From the NCBI RefSeq assembly GCF_000699505.1, contig NZ_CP007490.1, forward strand, positions 1,364,001 to 1,428,000: 64,000 nucleotides of DNA. Reading direction: 5' to 3'. The position numbers and the translations under genes were made by a program. Positions 29,569 to 37,709 of the stretch are shown here, in pieces (position 1 is the stretch's first letter; every line of letters starts with the position of its first letter). This stretch comes from Rhodoluna lacicola. GTDB lineage: Bacteria > Actinomycetota > Actinomycetes > Actinomycetales > Microbacteriaceae. Below the pieces are notes generated by a model. It was not told the DNA's origin. It did no database searches and worked only from the letters and a program-made list of their open reading frames with translations.

Positions 29569-30099
29569 TTACTTAGCTGTCATTGGCATTGGTGAATAAT
29601 TTTCTTCACCAGCTGCCGATTCTTTAGCCAACATTTTTTCAAGTGTGATTGTGGTGGTCTCTTGATCTCCAAAGTCGCCACTGAAAGTAAGTTTCAGATC
29701 AACTTCAACACCGGGGGCAATCTTTTTGCTAAGGCCCATGAGCATCACGTGCAATCCACCCGGTTCCAGCGAAACAGTTTCACCTGGGGCAATCTCAATT
29801 CCGCCATCGCGCATGCGCATGTTGCCGTCAACCACCTCGTGCACCTCAACCATGCTGGCAAAGCTAGATTCGCCGCCAATTAGCCGAATCGGGGCATCAG
29901 TGTTGTTGGTGATGTCGGCAAATACACCGGTCATGCCGCCAACCTGATCTGAAAATTCAGAGGCCTTGACCCATTTGTTGGCCACACCGATAGCCGCAAG
30001 TTTTGACTGCTGTGCCGGTTCGGGATTAGATGCGCAAGCACCAAGGGTTAGGGCTAAAGCTGTGAGAACGGAAATTAAGAAAAATCTTCTAATTTGCAT
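29569..30099 (-). CDS. Copper chaperone PCu(A)C family lipoprotein
   Basis: 176 residues with a lipoprotein signal (lipobox LGAC, Cys about residue 22). The copper motif is visible as VEVHEVVDGNMRM followed about 20 residues later by GGLHVMLMGL, matching the H...M...H-x-M pattern. Family members deliver Cu(I) to cytochrome c oxidase. A CopD/CtaG fusion that serves the same assembly pathway is encoded at 33555-35543. The C-terminal tail has extra Met and Glu residues. The start has TAAACT six bases upstream. Confidence 0.9.
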   Translation of the reverse strand: MQIRRFFLISVLTALALTLGACASNPEPAQQSKLAAIGVANKWVKASEFSDQVGGMTGVFADITNNTDAPIRLIGGESSFASMVEVHEVVDGNMRMRDGGIEIAPGETVSLEPGGLHVMLMGLSKKIAPGVEVDLKLTFSGDFGDQETTTITLEKMLAKESAAGEENYSPMPMTAK

Positions 30100-30105
30100 A
30101 CTTCC

Positions 30106-30111
30106 AGTTTA
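30106..30111 (-). promoter_or_regulatory. -10 element of PCuAC leaderless start (TAAACT)
   Basis: Minus-strand TAAACT ends six bases before the ATG at 30099. Confidence 0.6.
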
Positions 30112-30119
30112 AGCCAGAA

Positions 30120-30716
30120 TTACTGCTCTAAAGGAGTGTTCCCAACATCAGTGCGGTGGAAGTTCATGAACGAGCGCGAGGCTGTTGGGCCACGCTGACC
30201 TTGGTATCGGTTTAGGTATTTCTCTGAACCGTATGGGGTCTCTGACGGCGATGACAACTGGAAGAAACACAGCTGGCCAATCTTCATGCCGGGCCACAAT
30301 TTGATTGGCAGCGTGGCCATGTTCGAGAGCTCAAGGGTCACGTGACCGTTGAAGCCAGGGTCAACGAAACCCGCGGTTGAGTGGGTCACCAAGCCAAGGC
30401 GGCCCAGTGAGCTCTTGCCCTCAAGGCGTGCGGCGATGTTGTCTGGCAACTTCACAAATTCGTAGGTTGAGCCCAGCACGAATTCGCCCGGGTGCAGAAT
30501 AAACGGCTCGTCAGGAGCGCACTCGACTAGGCGAGTCAGCTCTGACTGGTCTTCGGCTGGGTCAATGTAGGCGTATCGGTGGTTGTCAAAGAGTCTGAAG
30601 AAGCGGTCAATTCGCACGTCAAAAGATGACGGCTGAAGCAGATCCATGTCTAGCGGCTCTAGGCCAATCTGGCCGGCCTCGATGGATGCGCGGATATCGC
30701 GGTCTGACATAAGCAT
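30120..30716 (-). CDS. dcd: dCTP deaminase (possibly dUMP-forming)
   Basis: 198 residues. The catalytic-site regions [34 protein letters not shown] are strongly conserved. The enzyme deaminates dCTP to dUTP; actinobacterial members are often bifunctional and release dUMP directly, which cannot be decided here. Two in-frame ATGs exist (30716 and 30710); the first is favoured because TATTCT lies six bases upstream. Confidence 0.95.
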   Translation of the reverse strand: MLMSDRDIRASIEAGQIGLEPLDMDLLQPSSFDVRIDRFFRLFDNHRYAYIDPAEDQSELTRLVECAPDEPFILHPGEFVLGSTYEFVKLPDNIAARLEGKSSLGRLGLVTHSTAGFVDPGFNGHVTLELSNMATLPIKLWPGMKIGQLCFFQLSSPSETPYGSEKYLNRYQGQRGPTASRSFMNFHRTDVGNTPLEQ

Positions 30717-30722
30717 GGCTCA

Positions 30723-30728
30723 AGAATA
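30723..30728 (-). promoter_or_regulatory. -10 element of dcd leaderless start (TATTCT)
   Basis: TATTCT ends six bases before ATG 30716 and decides between two candidate starts. Confidence 0.6.
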
Positions 30729-30756
30729 CCGCCAACTAAAGGAGCATGATTAGGGC

Positions 30757-31086
30757 ATGGCTAATAAGCGAGCACGGTTCTTTTTCATTCTTTCGGCCGT
30801 TGGCCTGATCACCGCCTGGTACTACAACGGCATTGCCGTCATGAAAGCTCAGGATTACCTGGCGGCTTGGTTTGGCAGCGAGGTAGACCTAGTGCTCTCA
30901 TTGGATCTAACCATTGTTGCCATTGCCGGTTCGGCCTTCATGATTTTTGAGGCGAAGCGTTTGGGCATGAAGAGAGTCTGGCTTTATCTATTGCTCTCTG
31001 GGGTCACCGCAATGGCAGCAACCTTTCCATTCTTTTTGGCGATGCGCGAACTAAAAATTGCTAAAAGGTCAGCGAGTAATTCTTAG
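30757..31086 (+). CDS. DUF2834-like small membrane protein
   Basis: 109 residues with three hydrophobic helices (about 9-27, 45-62, 73-95), matching the size and layout of DUF2834 proteins of unknown function. CATGAT lies six bases upstream of the ATG, a variant leaderless -10. Its last 18 bases overlap the 3' end of the convergent P450 gene. Confidence 0.7.
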   Translation: MANKRARFFFILSAVGLITAWYYNGIAVMKAQDYLAAWFGSEVDLVLSLDLTIVAIAGSAFMIFEAKRLGMKRVWLYLLLSGVTAMAATFPFFLAMRELKIAKRSASNS

Positions 31087-32181
31087 CGCTTTGAATCGGT
31101 CAATGTACTTGTAGTCCGATTCTTCCAACCAGTAAATCTCTGGTTCGCCGGCAAACTTCCAACCCGGCCACTCATCTAGCAATTCATTCAACAGAGTTCT
31201 GGTTTCGTGCTCGGTGATTCCCATGCCCATGCAGGTGTGCGGACCAAAACCAAAAGCCATGTGCGGCTGCTTCTTGCGGTGCAAATCAATCTGCTCCGGA
31301 TTTTCCCAAACTGTTTTGTCGTAGTTTGCCGACACAAAACTCAATAGCACATACTTGCTGGTGTCTCTTTGGTCATCAGGAATTTCTACGTACTCACGCG
31401 GCACGCGCTCCATCTTTGACAACGGAGTCAGGAAACGCAGCATCTCGTCAATCGCACCGTTGCGTGCATCCGGGGTGTGAGTAAGAAACTCGCGATCTTG
31501 TTCAGAATTAATCAGGTGCCAAATTAAACCGGTGATAAGTTTCACAACGGTGTCGCGACCGCCGGCAAGCATCACATTTGCTGCGCCTTGCATTTCTACT
31601 CTTGTAATTGGCACGCCATCAAATTCAAGTTTTGAAATGAATCCCCACAGGTCTTCTTTTGGATTTGCGTCGGCCTCGTCAAATACGCGATCAAGATAGG
31701 TCTGCAACTTCACTCCAGATCTTGAGGTGTGCGCATCAAAATTTCTTTCTCGGTGTGCAGCGCGCGCTTCTTCATCGGTGCCATGTGACTCGGCGGTCCA
31801 AACGTCTGGGCCCCAGCTCAACCACTCTTCGTAATCCTGTGGGCGGTTGTAAATAATGGTCAGGCAGCGAACCACATAGGGAAGCGCTAGTTCGTCGCCG
31901 ACCTCAACAATTTCGCCCGCATCTAGTCGAGCGTTTATTTCTTTTATTAGTTGCTTGGCAATCGCCGTGAACTCTGGAACGTGTGCCTCAATTGTCTTTG
32001 GCAGAAACAGGGGCTGAATAGCGCGGCGAATAAGTTGGTGTCTTGGCGGGTCAACCTCCAGCGGCAGCTGGCGATAGTTTCGAACATCGCGATCGCCCTG
32101 CAAATCACTTGAGTAAGTTTCATAGTCGCGCGCGGCGGCGCGAACCTCGTGATAGCCAGTGATCTCTTTACGAGCGGTCAT
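31069..32181 (-). CDS. Cytochrome P450
   Basis: 370 residues, slightly short for a bacterial P450 (about 400). The oxygen-activation helix has AGGRDT, the ExxR motif is EMLR, and the heme loop FGFGPHTCMGMG contains the Cys thiolate. The N-terminal membrane-proximal segment is reduced. The substrate is unknown and no ferredoxin or ferredoxin reductase gene is adjacent, so electrons must come from elsewhere. TAGGCT six bases upstream supports the start. Confidence 0.92.
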   Translation of the reverse strand: MTARKEITGYHEVRAAARDYETYSSDLQGDRDVRNYRQLPLEVDPPRHQLIRRAIQPLFLPKTIEAHVPEFTAIAKQLIKEINARLDAGEIVEVGDELALPYVVRCLTIIYNRPQDYEEWLSWGPDVWTAESHGTDEEARAAHRERNFDAHTSRSGVKLQTYLDRVFDEADANPKEDLWGFISKLEFDGVPITRVEMQGAANVMLAGGRDTVVKLITGLIWHLINSEQDREFLTHTPDARNGAIDEMLRFLTPLSKMERVPREYVEIPDDQRDTSKYVLLSFVSANYDKTVWENPEQIDLHRKKQPHMAFGFGPHTCMGMGITEHETRTLLNELLDEWPGWKFAGEPEIYWLEESDYKYIDRFKALRITR

Positions 32182-32187
32182 GGCTTC

Positions 32188-32193
32188 AGCCTA
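32188..32193 (-). promoter_or_regulatory. -10 element of P450 leaderless start (TAGGCT)
   Basis: Minus-strand TAGGCT ends six bases before the ATG and overlaps the stop of the helicase gene. Confidence 0.55.
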
Positions 32194-33555
32194 AAACAGC
32201 TTTTCGATTGGTGCTTGGCGGTGGGCGCCCATGAACCGGAGCACATCGGGGTCAACCATCACGTCACTCATGCGAATCGCGCGGGTTAGGTAGAGGCCCT
32301 CAAGTGAACGCACCCTTGATAGCGCAACGTAGGTCTGCCCCGGGCTGAAGGCGCCGCGGCCCATGTCGATGACCACCTCGTCGTAGGTCTGCCCCTGCGA
32401 CTTGTGAATCGTGACGGCCCAGGCCAGGCGCAGCGGAATCTGCTGAAACTCGGCCAGTGGCACGGCAATCAGCACCTCGCGGGTTTTGCCGGTGGCTTCG
32501 TCGAACTCTTCTTCAATTTCGTAGCGCACCTTCTCCCAGGTGGAGCGGCCAACGTCAAAAATTTCGCCGTCAACTTCAACCTTGACCCCACCGGACTTTG
32601 GCATTTCAACCACGTGACCGATAGTGCCGTTCACCCAACGCCTAACCGACGAACCGTCGCTGGCCTTCTTGCCGGCATCGTCGTTCTTGATGAACATCAC
32701 TTGAGCGCCAACCTTGAGCTCAAGCACTGGTTCGGCAGGCAGGTTGCGACCAAAGGCCTGCTGGTCTGCGGCACTAAATATTGCGTCAAACTTTTTGGAT
32801 TCGGTTTTCAACTTCTCCATGCGGGTACGGTTGACCGCGTTCACCGATTCATTGATGGTAGCCAAGCGAATCACTTCTTCGTTTTGTGGAAAGCGATTAC
32901 CGCACTGATTTAGATAGTCCAGCATCTCTTGGGTGCATGAGCCATCGCGAATGGCGTTAAGAATTTCTTTGAAGTGCTCGTCGTGCTGTCTAAAAATTTC
33001 GTTGAGCTCATAGCGCTCCAAGGTATCCTCACGCCAAACGTGCGCATCAAAGAACCACGAGCTCTGATAGTTCTCTGCCATGTAGGCGCGCTCTTCGTTG
33101 TTGCCGGGGACCGGTGCAAGTTGATATGGGTCTCCAAACATCACTACCTGTGCACCACCGAATGGAATCTTGCGCTTTCCTCGAGCGATTCCCATGGCAC
33201 GTGAGATTGCGTCCATCATGTCGGCGTTCACCATTGAGATTTCATCAATCACCAACACGTCTAGTGTCTTTAGCACTTCGCGAGTGCGGCGATGCATGTG
33301 CCGACCAAGGTCTTCATTGGCTAGCAAGCCAAAAGGAAAACCAAACAGCGAGTGAATGGTCTGACCACCAACATTTAGCGCGGCAACTCCGGTTGGAGCA
33401 CAAACCGCAACCCGCTTCTTGGTGTTCTCAATGAAGTAGGTAAGTAGCGTTGACTTGCCAGTGCCGGCTCGTCCGGTCACAAAAATATTGTTCTCAGAGT
33501 TTTCGATGTAATCAAAAAGATTCTGTTGCTCGCGAGAGAGTTCCACGATGTCCAC
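32191..33555 (-). CDS. Pif1-like superfamily 1 DNA helicase
   Basis: 454 residues. Walker A GRAGTGKST (28-36), Walker B VLVIDEISM, and a C-terminal WAVTIHKSQGQTYDEVVID motif fit the Pif1/RecD2 SF1B group, which unwinds DNA 5'-3' and acts on G-quadruplexes and stalled forks. The start is a GTG that shares one base with the stop of the CopD/CtaG gene (TAGTG), so it is translated as part of that operon despite the unrelated function. Confidence 0.88.
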   Translation of the reverse strand: MDIVELSREQQNLFDYIENSENNIFVTGRAGTGKSTLLTYFIENTKKRVAVCAPTGVAALNVGGQTIHSLFGFPFGLLANEDLGRHMHRRTREVLKTLDVLVIDEISMVNADMMDAISRAMGIARGKRKIPFGGAQVVMFGDPYQLAPVPGNNEERAYMAENYQSSWFFDAHVWREDTLERYELNEIFRQHDEHFKEILNAIRDGSCTQEMLDYLNQCGNRFPQNEEVIRLATINESVNAVNRTRMEKLKTESKKFDAIFSAADQQAFGRNLPAEPVLELKVGAQVMFIKNDDAGKKASDGSSVRRWVNGTIGHVVEMPKSGGVKVEVDGEIFDVGRSTWEKVRYEIEEEFDEATGKTREVLIAVPLAEFQQIPLRLAWAVTIHKSQGQTYDEVVIDMGRGAFSPGQTYVALSRVRSLEGLYLTRAIRMSDVMVDPDVLRFMGAHRQAPIEKLF

Positions 33556-35543
33556 TACTTTTTGCCTCGCTCATCACGTGCGGCAAGCTTGGCAAGCATT
33601 TGGTTGTAGTCCTCAACATCACGATTTCCGCTTCGGTCACTTTGACGGTCCAAGCGCTTTGCGTCGCGGGCATCGGATTTAAACCACTGCACAGAGACAA
33701 TGATTGTGAGCATGGCGGTTGGAATTTCACCAATGCCCCAGGCAATCGCACCGCCGGTGTGCTGATCGTCTATCGGTGCTTCACCCCAGGTTCGGCCCAT
33801 GGCGCCGTACCAATCGGCAAGCAGCAGGCCGCTGCCGCTCATCAGGCTCAAACCAAAGAACGCGTGGAAGGCCATGGTGGCAATCAGCAGTAGCAATCGC
33901 GCCGCGTAAGGCAAACGAACCGGACCGGGATCAATACCGATAAGCGCCTGCGCGAACAGGTATCCGGTAATTAGAAAGTGCGCGACCATCCACATGTGGC
34001 CGATGTGTTCACTGGTGGCCCACGCAAAAAGCGGTGTGTAGTAAAAGGTCACCAGTGAGCTGGCAAAAAGCACCGCGGCAACTATGGGGTTAGCCACGAA
34101 TTTTGCGTACTTGGTGTGCACCGCCCAAAGCACCCACTCGCGAACTCCGCGCGAATCATCGTGACGCTTTTCAACCGCGCGCATCAACAGCGTGACCGGG
34201 GCGCCGGGAACCAGCAGCACCGGAATTCCCATGGCCAGAATCATGTGGCCAATCATGTGGATGCTAAATAGGTATTCCTGATAGGCGTTCAATGCACCGG
34301 ATGTCACGTAAAACAGCGCCAGCATTCCAACAATCCAAGACACTGTTCTTGCCACCGGCCAGCTGTCCCCGCGCTTTGCTAGTTTGCGAACACCCAGTAG
34401 GTATGCGGCTATGGCACCAAAACTTACGATCGCCCAAACCAAATCAAAGCGCCACTCGGTGAGAAAACGAATTGGCGTTAGCTCTGGGGGCAATGGTTCG
34501 CCGGTCAACAGTTGCGCCGGTGTGATGTCATCGATCCATTCGGCGGCACCTGGGGTTGGTGTTTTGCCGAGTGCGGTGGCCAGACCCATGGCGGTTCCCA
34601 TAATCACGAACTCAACCAGCACCAGGCCAAAGAAGTTTTTGATAGCCGGCGCACTGTCGGCGATTTTTGAAATCAGGCGGGTGCGATACAAAGCACCAAG
34701 CACACCAAGCAGCACCAGCGCCGCAACCTTCAGCAGCACCAGTAGGCCGTAGCTGCTGAAGATGTCTTCGAAAGTTTTTATGCGAATAAGCGCCGACGAT
34801 ACGCCAGAGACGCTCACCAAGCCAAAGGCCAGCAGCGCCAGTGAGCTGTAGCGCTTGGTTAGGGTGCTTGATTCTTGCGATGAGTTGCCGCGCAAGGTAA
34901 ACAGCGCAACCAATCCGCCAACCCAAATCACCACGGCCACCAAGTGCACACCAATTGCATTCACTGCCAGCGAGTGGTTTGCTGTTCCAGCTGCGTGACC
35001 AATCAAGGCCAACGGCACCAGCGACGCCAAGCCCAGTGCGGCAAGCAACGCGGTGGCGGTCAGTGATCTAAAAGCAATAGCCAACACCGATACCAACACC
35101 GCGGCCGCTGCGTTTTGCGCAAGAGCTGTACCAAGTTCGATTGAGGTTGCGAACATCCAAAGGCTTTCGCCGAAGGTGGCATCGGTGCTTATTGAACTAC
35201 CAGAAATCACCAAGTAGGTGAGCAGAAAATTTAGTGCGCCGGCTAGCGCCCAAAGCACTGAAGCGCCCGCGGCAAGATCAAGTGCCTTGCCAAGCAGGGG
35301 CGAGTTCTGCGGCAGCGCGAAGGCAGCAAAGATCAAAGTTCCAACTGCAACCGCCATTGAAAAATTCAGCACCACTTTTGCAATTGGTTGCATCAGCCGC
35401 ACAAATTCACCGGCGTCAGCCAGTGCTGTGGCGGCTGCTCCCCCGCCAATTAGCAAGCCCGCAATCAGTGCAATAACTGCAGCACCGATACCTAACCCAA
35501 ACGCAGCAGATGCGCGCTTAGTTGCAGTTAGGGATTGGGTCAT
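33555..35543 (-). CDS. CopD/CtaG fusion membrane protein (copper transport and cytochrome oxidase assembly)
   Basis: 662 residues with about 14-16 membrane helices. The N-terminal half (about 1-330) resembles CopD copper importers with the conserved GVHLVAVVIWVGGL segment; the C-terminal half (about 360-640) resembles CtaG_caa3 with HMIGHMILAMGIPVLL and GHMWMVAHFLITGY. This fusion is common in Actinobacteria and supplies copper for cytochrome oxidase. Its ATG overlaps the upstream stop by one base (TAATG). Confidence 0.88.
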   Translation of the reverse strand: MTQSLTATKRASAAFGLGIGAAVIALIAGLLIGGGAAATALADAGEFVRLMQPIAKVVLNFSMAVAVGTLIFAAFALPQNSPLLGKALDLAAGASVLWALAGALNFLLTYLVISGSSISTDATFGESLWMFATSIELGTALAQNAAAAVLVSVLAIAFRSLTATALLAALGLASLVPLALIGHAAGTANHSLAVNAIGVHLVAVVIWVGGLVALFTLRGNSSQESSTLTKRYSSLALLAFGLVSVSGVSSALIRIKTFEDIFSSYGLLVLLKVAALVLLGVLGALYRTRLISKIADSAPAIKNFFGLVLVEFVIMGTAMGLATALGKTPTPGAAEWIDDITPAQLLTGEPLPPELTPIRFLTEWRFDLVWAIVSFGAIAAYLLGVRKLAKRGDSWPVARTVSWIVGMLALFYVTSGALNAYQEYLFSIHMIGHMILAMGIPVLLVPGAPVTLLMRAVEKRHDDSRGVREWVLWAVHTKYAKFVANPIVAAVLFASSLVTFYYTPLFAWATSEHIGHMWMVAHFLITGYLFAQALIGIDPGPVRLPYAARLLLLIATMAFHAFFGLSLMSGSGLLLADWYGAMGRTWGEAPIDDQHTGGAIAWGIGEIPTAMLTIIVSVQWFKSDARDAKRLDRQSDRSGNRDVEDYNQMLAKLAARDERGKK

Positions 35544-35992
35544 TACTTAAGCCTAGGCACAAACCTTCCGGTTCGTTTCATGTAATCGGTGTAGGTGGAA
35601 TATTTGGCAGCTAAAAGTTTTTCTTCAAAGCGAGCCTTGTAAATCAAAAGCGCAAGCAGCAGGAACCAGAAGAAGAATTTGACCACTGCCATTGATTGCA
35701 CGCAACTACCCAAGGTGGCCAGCAATAGCCCGGTATAGATGGGGTGACGAACATATTTATACAGCCCGGTTTCAATCAACCTGCCACTCTCGCGCGGTAC
35801 CGGGTTAGCAGTTAGTGAGCCGCCGAGTTGTTTGATGCTGAAAAACAAAATAATGATGCCGGGTGCAATAAAGAGCACTCCACCGACATAAATCCAGGGA
35901 ACGTTGACCTCATCGCTTGCCATCAACAGGATCGCTGCAATGAGAGCGAATTGCAGGACAACCAGTACGTTGCCTTTGGTTTTATCGTTCAT
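35543..35992 (-). CDS. Isoprenylcysteine carboxyl methyltransferase-like membrane protein
   Basis: 149 residues with about four helices and the ICMT/PEMT-like motif YKYVRHPIYTGLLLA. Bacterial members are SAM-dependent methyltransferases or of unknown function; the substrate is not known here. It is first in the operon with CopD/CtaG and the helicase. TAGCCT lies six bases upstream of the ATG. Confidence 0.8.
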   Translation of the reverse strand: MNDKTKGNVLVVLQFALIAAILLMASDEVNVPWIYVGGVLFIAPGIIILFFSIKQLGGSLTANPVPRESGRLIETGLYKYVRHPIYTGLLLATLGSCVQSMAVVKFFFWFLLLALLIYKARFEEKLLAAKYSTYTDYMKRTGRFVPRLK

Positions 35993-35998
35993 TAGTTC

Positions 35999-36004
35999 AG
36001 GCTA
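35999..36004 (-). promoter_or_regulatory. -10 element of ICMT-like leaderless start (TAGCCT)
   Basis: Minus-strand TAGCCT ends six bases before the ATG at 35992. Confidence 0.6.
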
Positions 36005-36023
36005 CTTCGTGAGGACATAAGAA

Positions 36024-36049
36024 AAGGCGCCCACTTTCGTGGACGCCTT
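36024..36049. terminator. Terminator of hupB
   Basis: AAGGCG-CCCAC pairs with GTGG-CGCCTT around a TTTC loop; T-rich sequence follows on the minus strand. Confidence 0.75.
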
Positions 36050-36070
36050 CTCGAATTCTTTTACTAAAAC

Positions 36071-36349
36071 TTACTTAACTGCAGCCTTTAGCTTTGAACC
36101 AGCTGAAACCTTAACGGTGTTAGCAGCCTTGATCTGGATTGTTTCACCAGTCTGTGGGTTACGGCCCTGACGTGCAGCACGGTGACCCTTCTCAACTGAC
36201 AACCAACCTGGGATGGTTACTTTTCCACCCTTGACGATGGTCTTTGAGATTACATCAAAGAAAGAGTCAACAACGCGGTTGACCGCTGCCTGAGACTCGC
36301 CGGTGTCTGCAGCGATTGCTGCTACTAGTTCGCTCTTGTTTAGAGACAT
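36071..36349 (-). CDS. hupB: HU-type nucleoid protein
   Basis: 92 residues, canonical HU length, without the Lys/Ala-rich tail of mycobacterial HupB. The DNA-binding arm signature GRNPQTGE and the start MSLNKSELVAAIAADTG are typical. HU bends and compacts DNA as a dimer. An AGGAGG Shine-Dalgarno sequence precedes the ATG, so it is a leadered gene. Confidence 0.95.
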   Translation of the reverse strand: MSLNKSELVAAIAADTGESQAAVNRVVDSFFDVISKTIVKGGKVTIPGWLSVEKGHRAARQGRNPQTGETIQIKAANTVKVSAGSKLKAAVK

Positions 36350-36508
36350 TTGGTCCTCCTGGACATTTAGACGTGTGACGTACTGTCAGGAATCACGCTA
36401 TCGCCTAGGAAAAACTTGTCATTCACCCCGCTCGGCGTGTTGCCAAGCGGATTTTTCGGATTTCCCTTGATTTGAAGCGGATTTTAGCCCGATATCCCCC
36501 GGTTAAAG

Positions 36509-36540
36509 CAAAATGACCGCCCATCCGGACGATCATTTTG
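36509..36540 (-). terminator. Terminator-like hairpin downstream of the rpsN relic
   Basis: Fourteen-base arms (36509-36522 and 36527-36540) around a 4-base loop. The two irregular positions become G-U pairs only in minus-strand RNA, so the hairpin is tuned to minus-strand transcription. Confidence 0.6.
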
Positions 36541-36600
36541 TCTAAAACTTGTAATTCGTGGGGGCTCAAAACCCTTGGATTTACGCGGTTTTTGCGTGAA

Positions 36601-36669
36601 TTACCAAGAAGACTTGGTGATACCTGGCAACTCACCCTTGTGAGCCATGTCGCGGAAGCGAACACGAGA
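36601..36669 (-). pseudogene. Relic 3' end of a second rpsN (S14) gene
   Basis: This encodes the last 22 residues of S14, [22 protein letters not shown] in two parts ([11 protein letters not shown] then [11 protein letters not shown]), and a proper stop. Bases 36611-36666 are identical to 36828-36883 in the intact rpsN. The differences flanking that block are synonymous (the two Ser codons before Trp, and the first Ser). Upstream the homology stops abruptly, with no start codon or ribosome site. Confidence 0.8.
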
Positions 36670-36766
36670 GGCCCGAGCGCGGGCGAAGCTGTGCTGAGAC
36701 GCGCTGGCCGAAGCCGCCACTGGTGAAGATGGGCCTGAGCCGAGTAACTTAAAAAATTTACAGAAA

Positions 36767-36800
36767 GCAAGAACCCCGGTCCAAAGACCGGGGTTCTTGC
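36767..36800. terminator. Terminator of the rpmB-rpmG-rpsN operon
   Basis: Perfect 14-base inverted repeat (36767-36780 and 36787-36800) with a 6-base loop, followed by TTTCTG and later a T-run on the minus strand. Confidence 0.88.
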
Positions 36801-36817
36801 ATTTAAACCTGTTGGGA

Positions 36818-37123
36818 TTACCAGCTTGACTTGGTGATACCTGGCAACTCACCCTTGTGAGCCATGTCGCGGAAGCGAACACGTGACACACCGAACTTAG
36901 CCAAAACACCACGTGGGCGGCCGTCGATTGCATCGCGGTTGCGAACGCGAACTGGAGATGCGTTGCGTGGAAGCTTCTGTAGGCCTAGACGTGCCTCTTC
37001 GCGCTGGGCGTCAGTTGAGTTTGGGTCAACTAGGGCCTTCTTTAGCGCTAGGCGCTTTTCTGCGTAACGCTCAACGATGACTTTGCGCTGCTCGTTCTTA
37101 GCGATCTTGCTCTTCTTAGCCAT
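36818..37123 (-). CDS. rpsN: 30S ribosomal protein S14, Cys-free (non-zinc) form
   Basis: 101 residues, the long S14 form. There is no cysteine, so it lacks the CxxC-x12-CxxC zinc ribbon of the short zinc-binding form. S14 sits in the 30S head. It lies two bases after rpmG with GAGGAGC upstream. It is the last gene of a three-gene operon next to the zinc uptake operon, consistent with the zinc-sparing ribosomal sets of Actinobacteria. Confidence 0.96.
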   Translation of the reverse strand: MAKKSKIAKNEQRKVIVERYAEKRLALKKALVDPNSTDAQREEARLGLQKLPRNASPVRVRNRDAIDGRPRGVLAKFGVSRVRFRDMAHKGELPGITKSSW

Positions 37124-37125
37124 TC

Positions 37126-37296
37126 TTAGCGCTCCTCGCGGAATTCAACGTGCTGACGTACAACTGGGTCGTACTTCTTCAGAACGATACGGTCTGGGTC
37201 GTTGCGACGGTTCTTCTTGGTCACGTAGGTGTAACCAGTTCCAGCTGTCGAACGAAGCTTGATGATTGGACGGATGTCCTTGTCTTTCTTAGCCAT
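37126..37296 (-). CDS. rpmG: 50S ribosomal protein L33, Cys-free form
   Basis: 56 residues, starting [14 protein letters not shown] and ending VEFREER. No cysteine is present, so the CxxC pairs of zinc-binding L33 are absent. The ATG is at 37294-37296 with AAGGAGC upstream; the gene is between rpmB and rpsN. Confidence 0.93.
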   Translation of the reverse strand: MAKKDKDIRPIIKLRSTAGTGYTYVTKKNRRNDPDRIVLKKYDPVVRQHVEFREER

Positions 37297-37309
37297 TTAG
37301 CGGCGCTCC

Positions 37310-37546
37310 TTAGATCTTCTCGCCACGGGCAAGGATCGCGGCCACAACAGCCTCGATACCACGTGCGTCAATAACCTTGATGCCGCGCGCGCTTAGCTGC
37401 AATGTGACATTGCGCTTTAGTGAAGGCACGAAGTAGGTCTTCTTCTGGATGTTTGGGTTGAAGCGACGCTTGGTCTTGTTCTGAGCGTGCGAGACGTTGT
37501 GGCCGAACTGCGGCTTAGTCTCAGTCACCTGGCAATACGCTGCCAT
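37310..37546 (-). CDS. rpmB: 50S ribosomal protein L28
   Basis: 78 residues beginning [20 protein letters not shown], the actinobacterial L28 form, with a single Cys at position 5 and no CxxC pairs. The ATG at 37546 has AGGAGAAG upstream; the open frame extends seven codons further but these lie over the ribosome site. It is the first gene of rpmB-rpmG-rpsN. Confidence 0.94.
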   Translation of the reverse strand: MAAYCQVTETKPQFGHNVSHAQNKTKRRFNPNIQKKTYFVPSLKRNVTLQLSARGIKVIDARGIEAVVAAILARGEKI

Positions 37547-37691
37547 TTCTTCTCCTTGATAGGGCAAGCCAGAACATGCTGCAAATGCAGTAAATAGGCT
37601 TGTGTGTTAAATCTCGGTCGCCTTATAGGCAACTGCTCAAGTTTAGGCGGTTTGGCGGGGGTTAAGCAAGTCCAAGTTTGAAAAAATCAAG

Positions 37692-37706
37692 CACCCCGAA
37701 GGGGTG
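37692..37706. terminator. Terminator of the znu-zur operon
   Basis: CACCCC-GAA-GGGGTG hairpin just after the zur stop; TTTT follows on the plus strand, and CTTGATTTTTT on the minus strand. Confidence 0.75.
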
Positions 37707-37709
37707 TTT

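Larger units (their letters stand above)
36350..36817. other. 468-base intergenic region with rpsN relic and two hairpins
   Basis: This holds the hupB promoter side (36350-36450), a terminator-like hairpin (36509-36540), the relic S14 3' end (36601-36669), a G+C-rich stretch of unknown origin (36670-36746) and the rpsN terminator (36767-36800). Frames open across it carry no recognisable protein other than the S14 tail. Confidence 0.7.

Noticed and set aside
37547-37709. A Zur box upstream of rpmB
   Set aside because: Only short palindromes (CTGCAAATGCAG, GCCTTATAGGC) are present; none resembles the znuA site.
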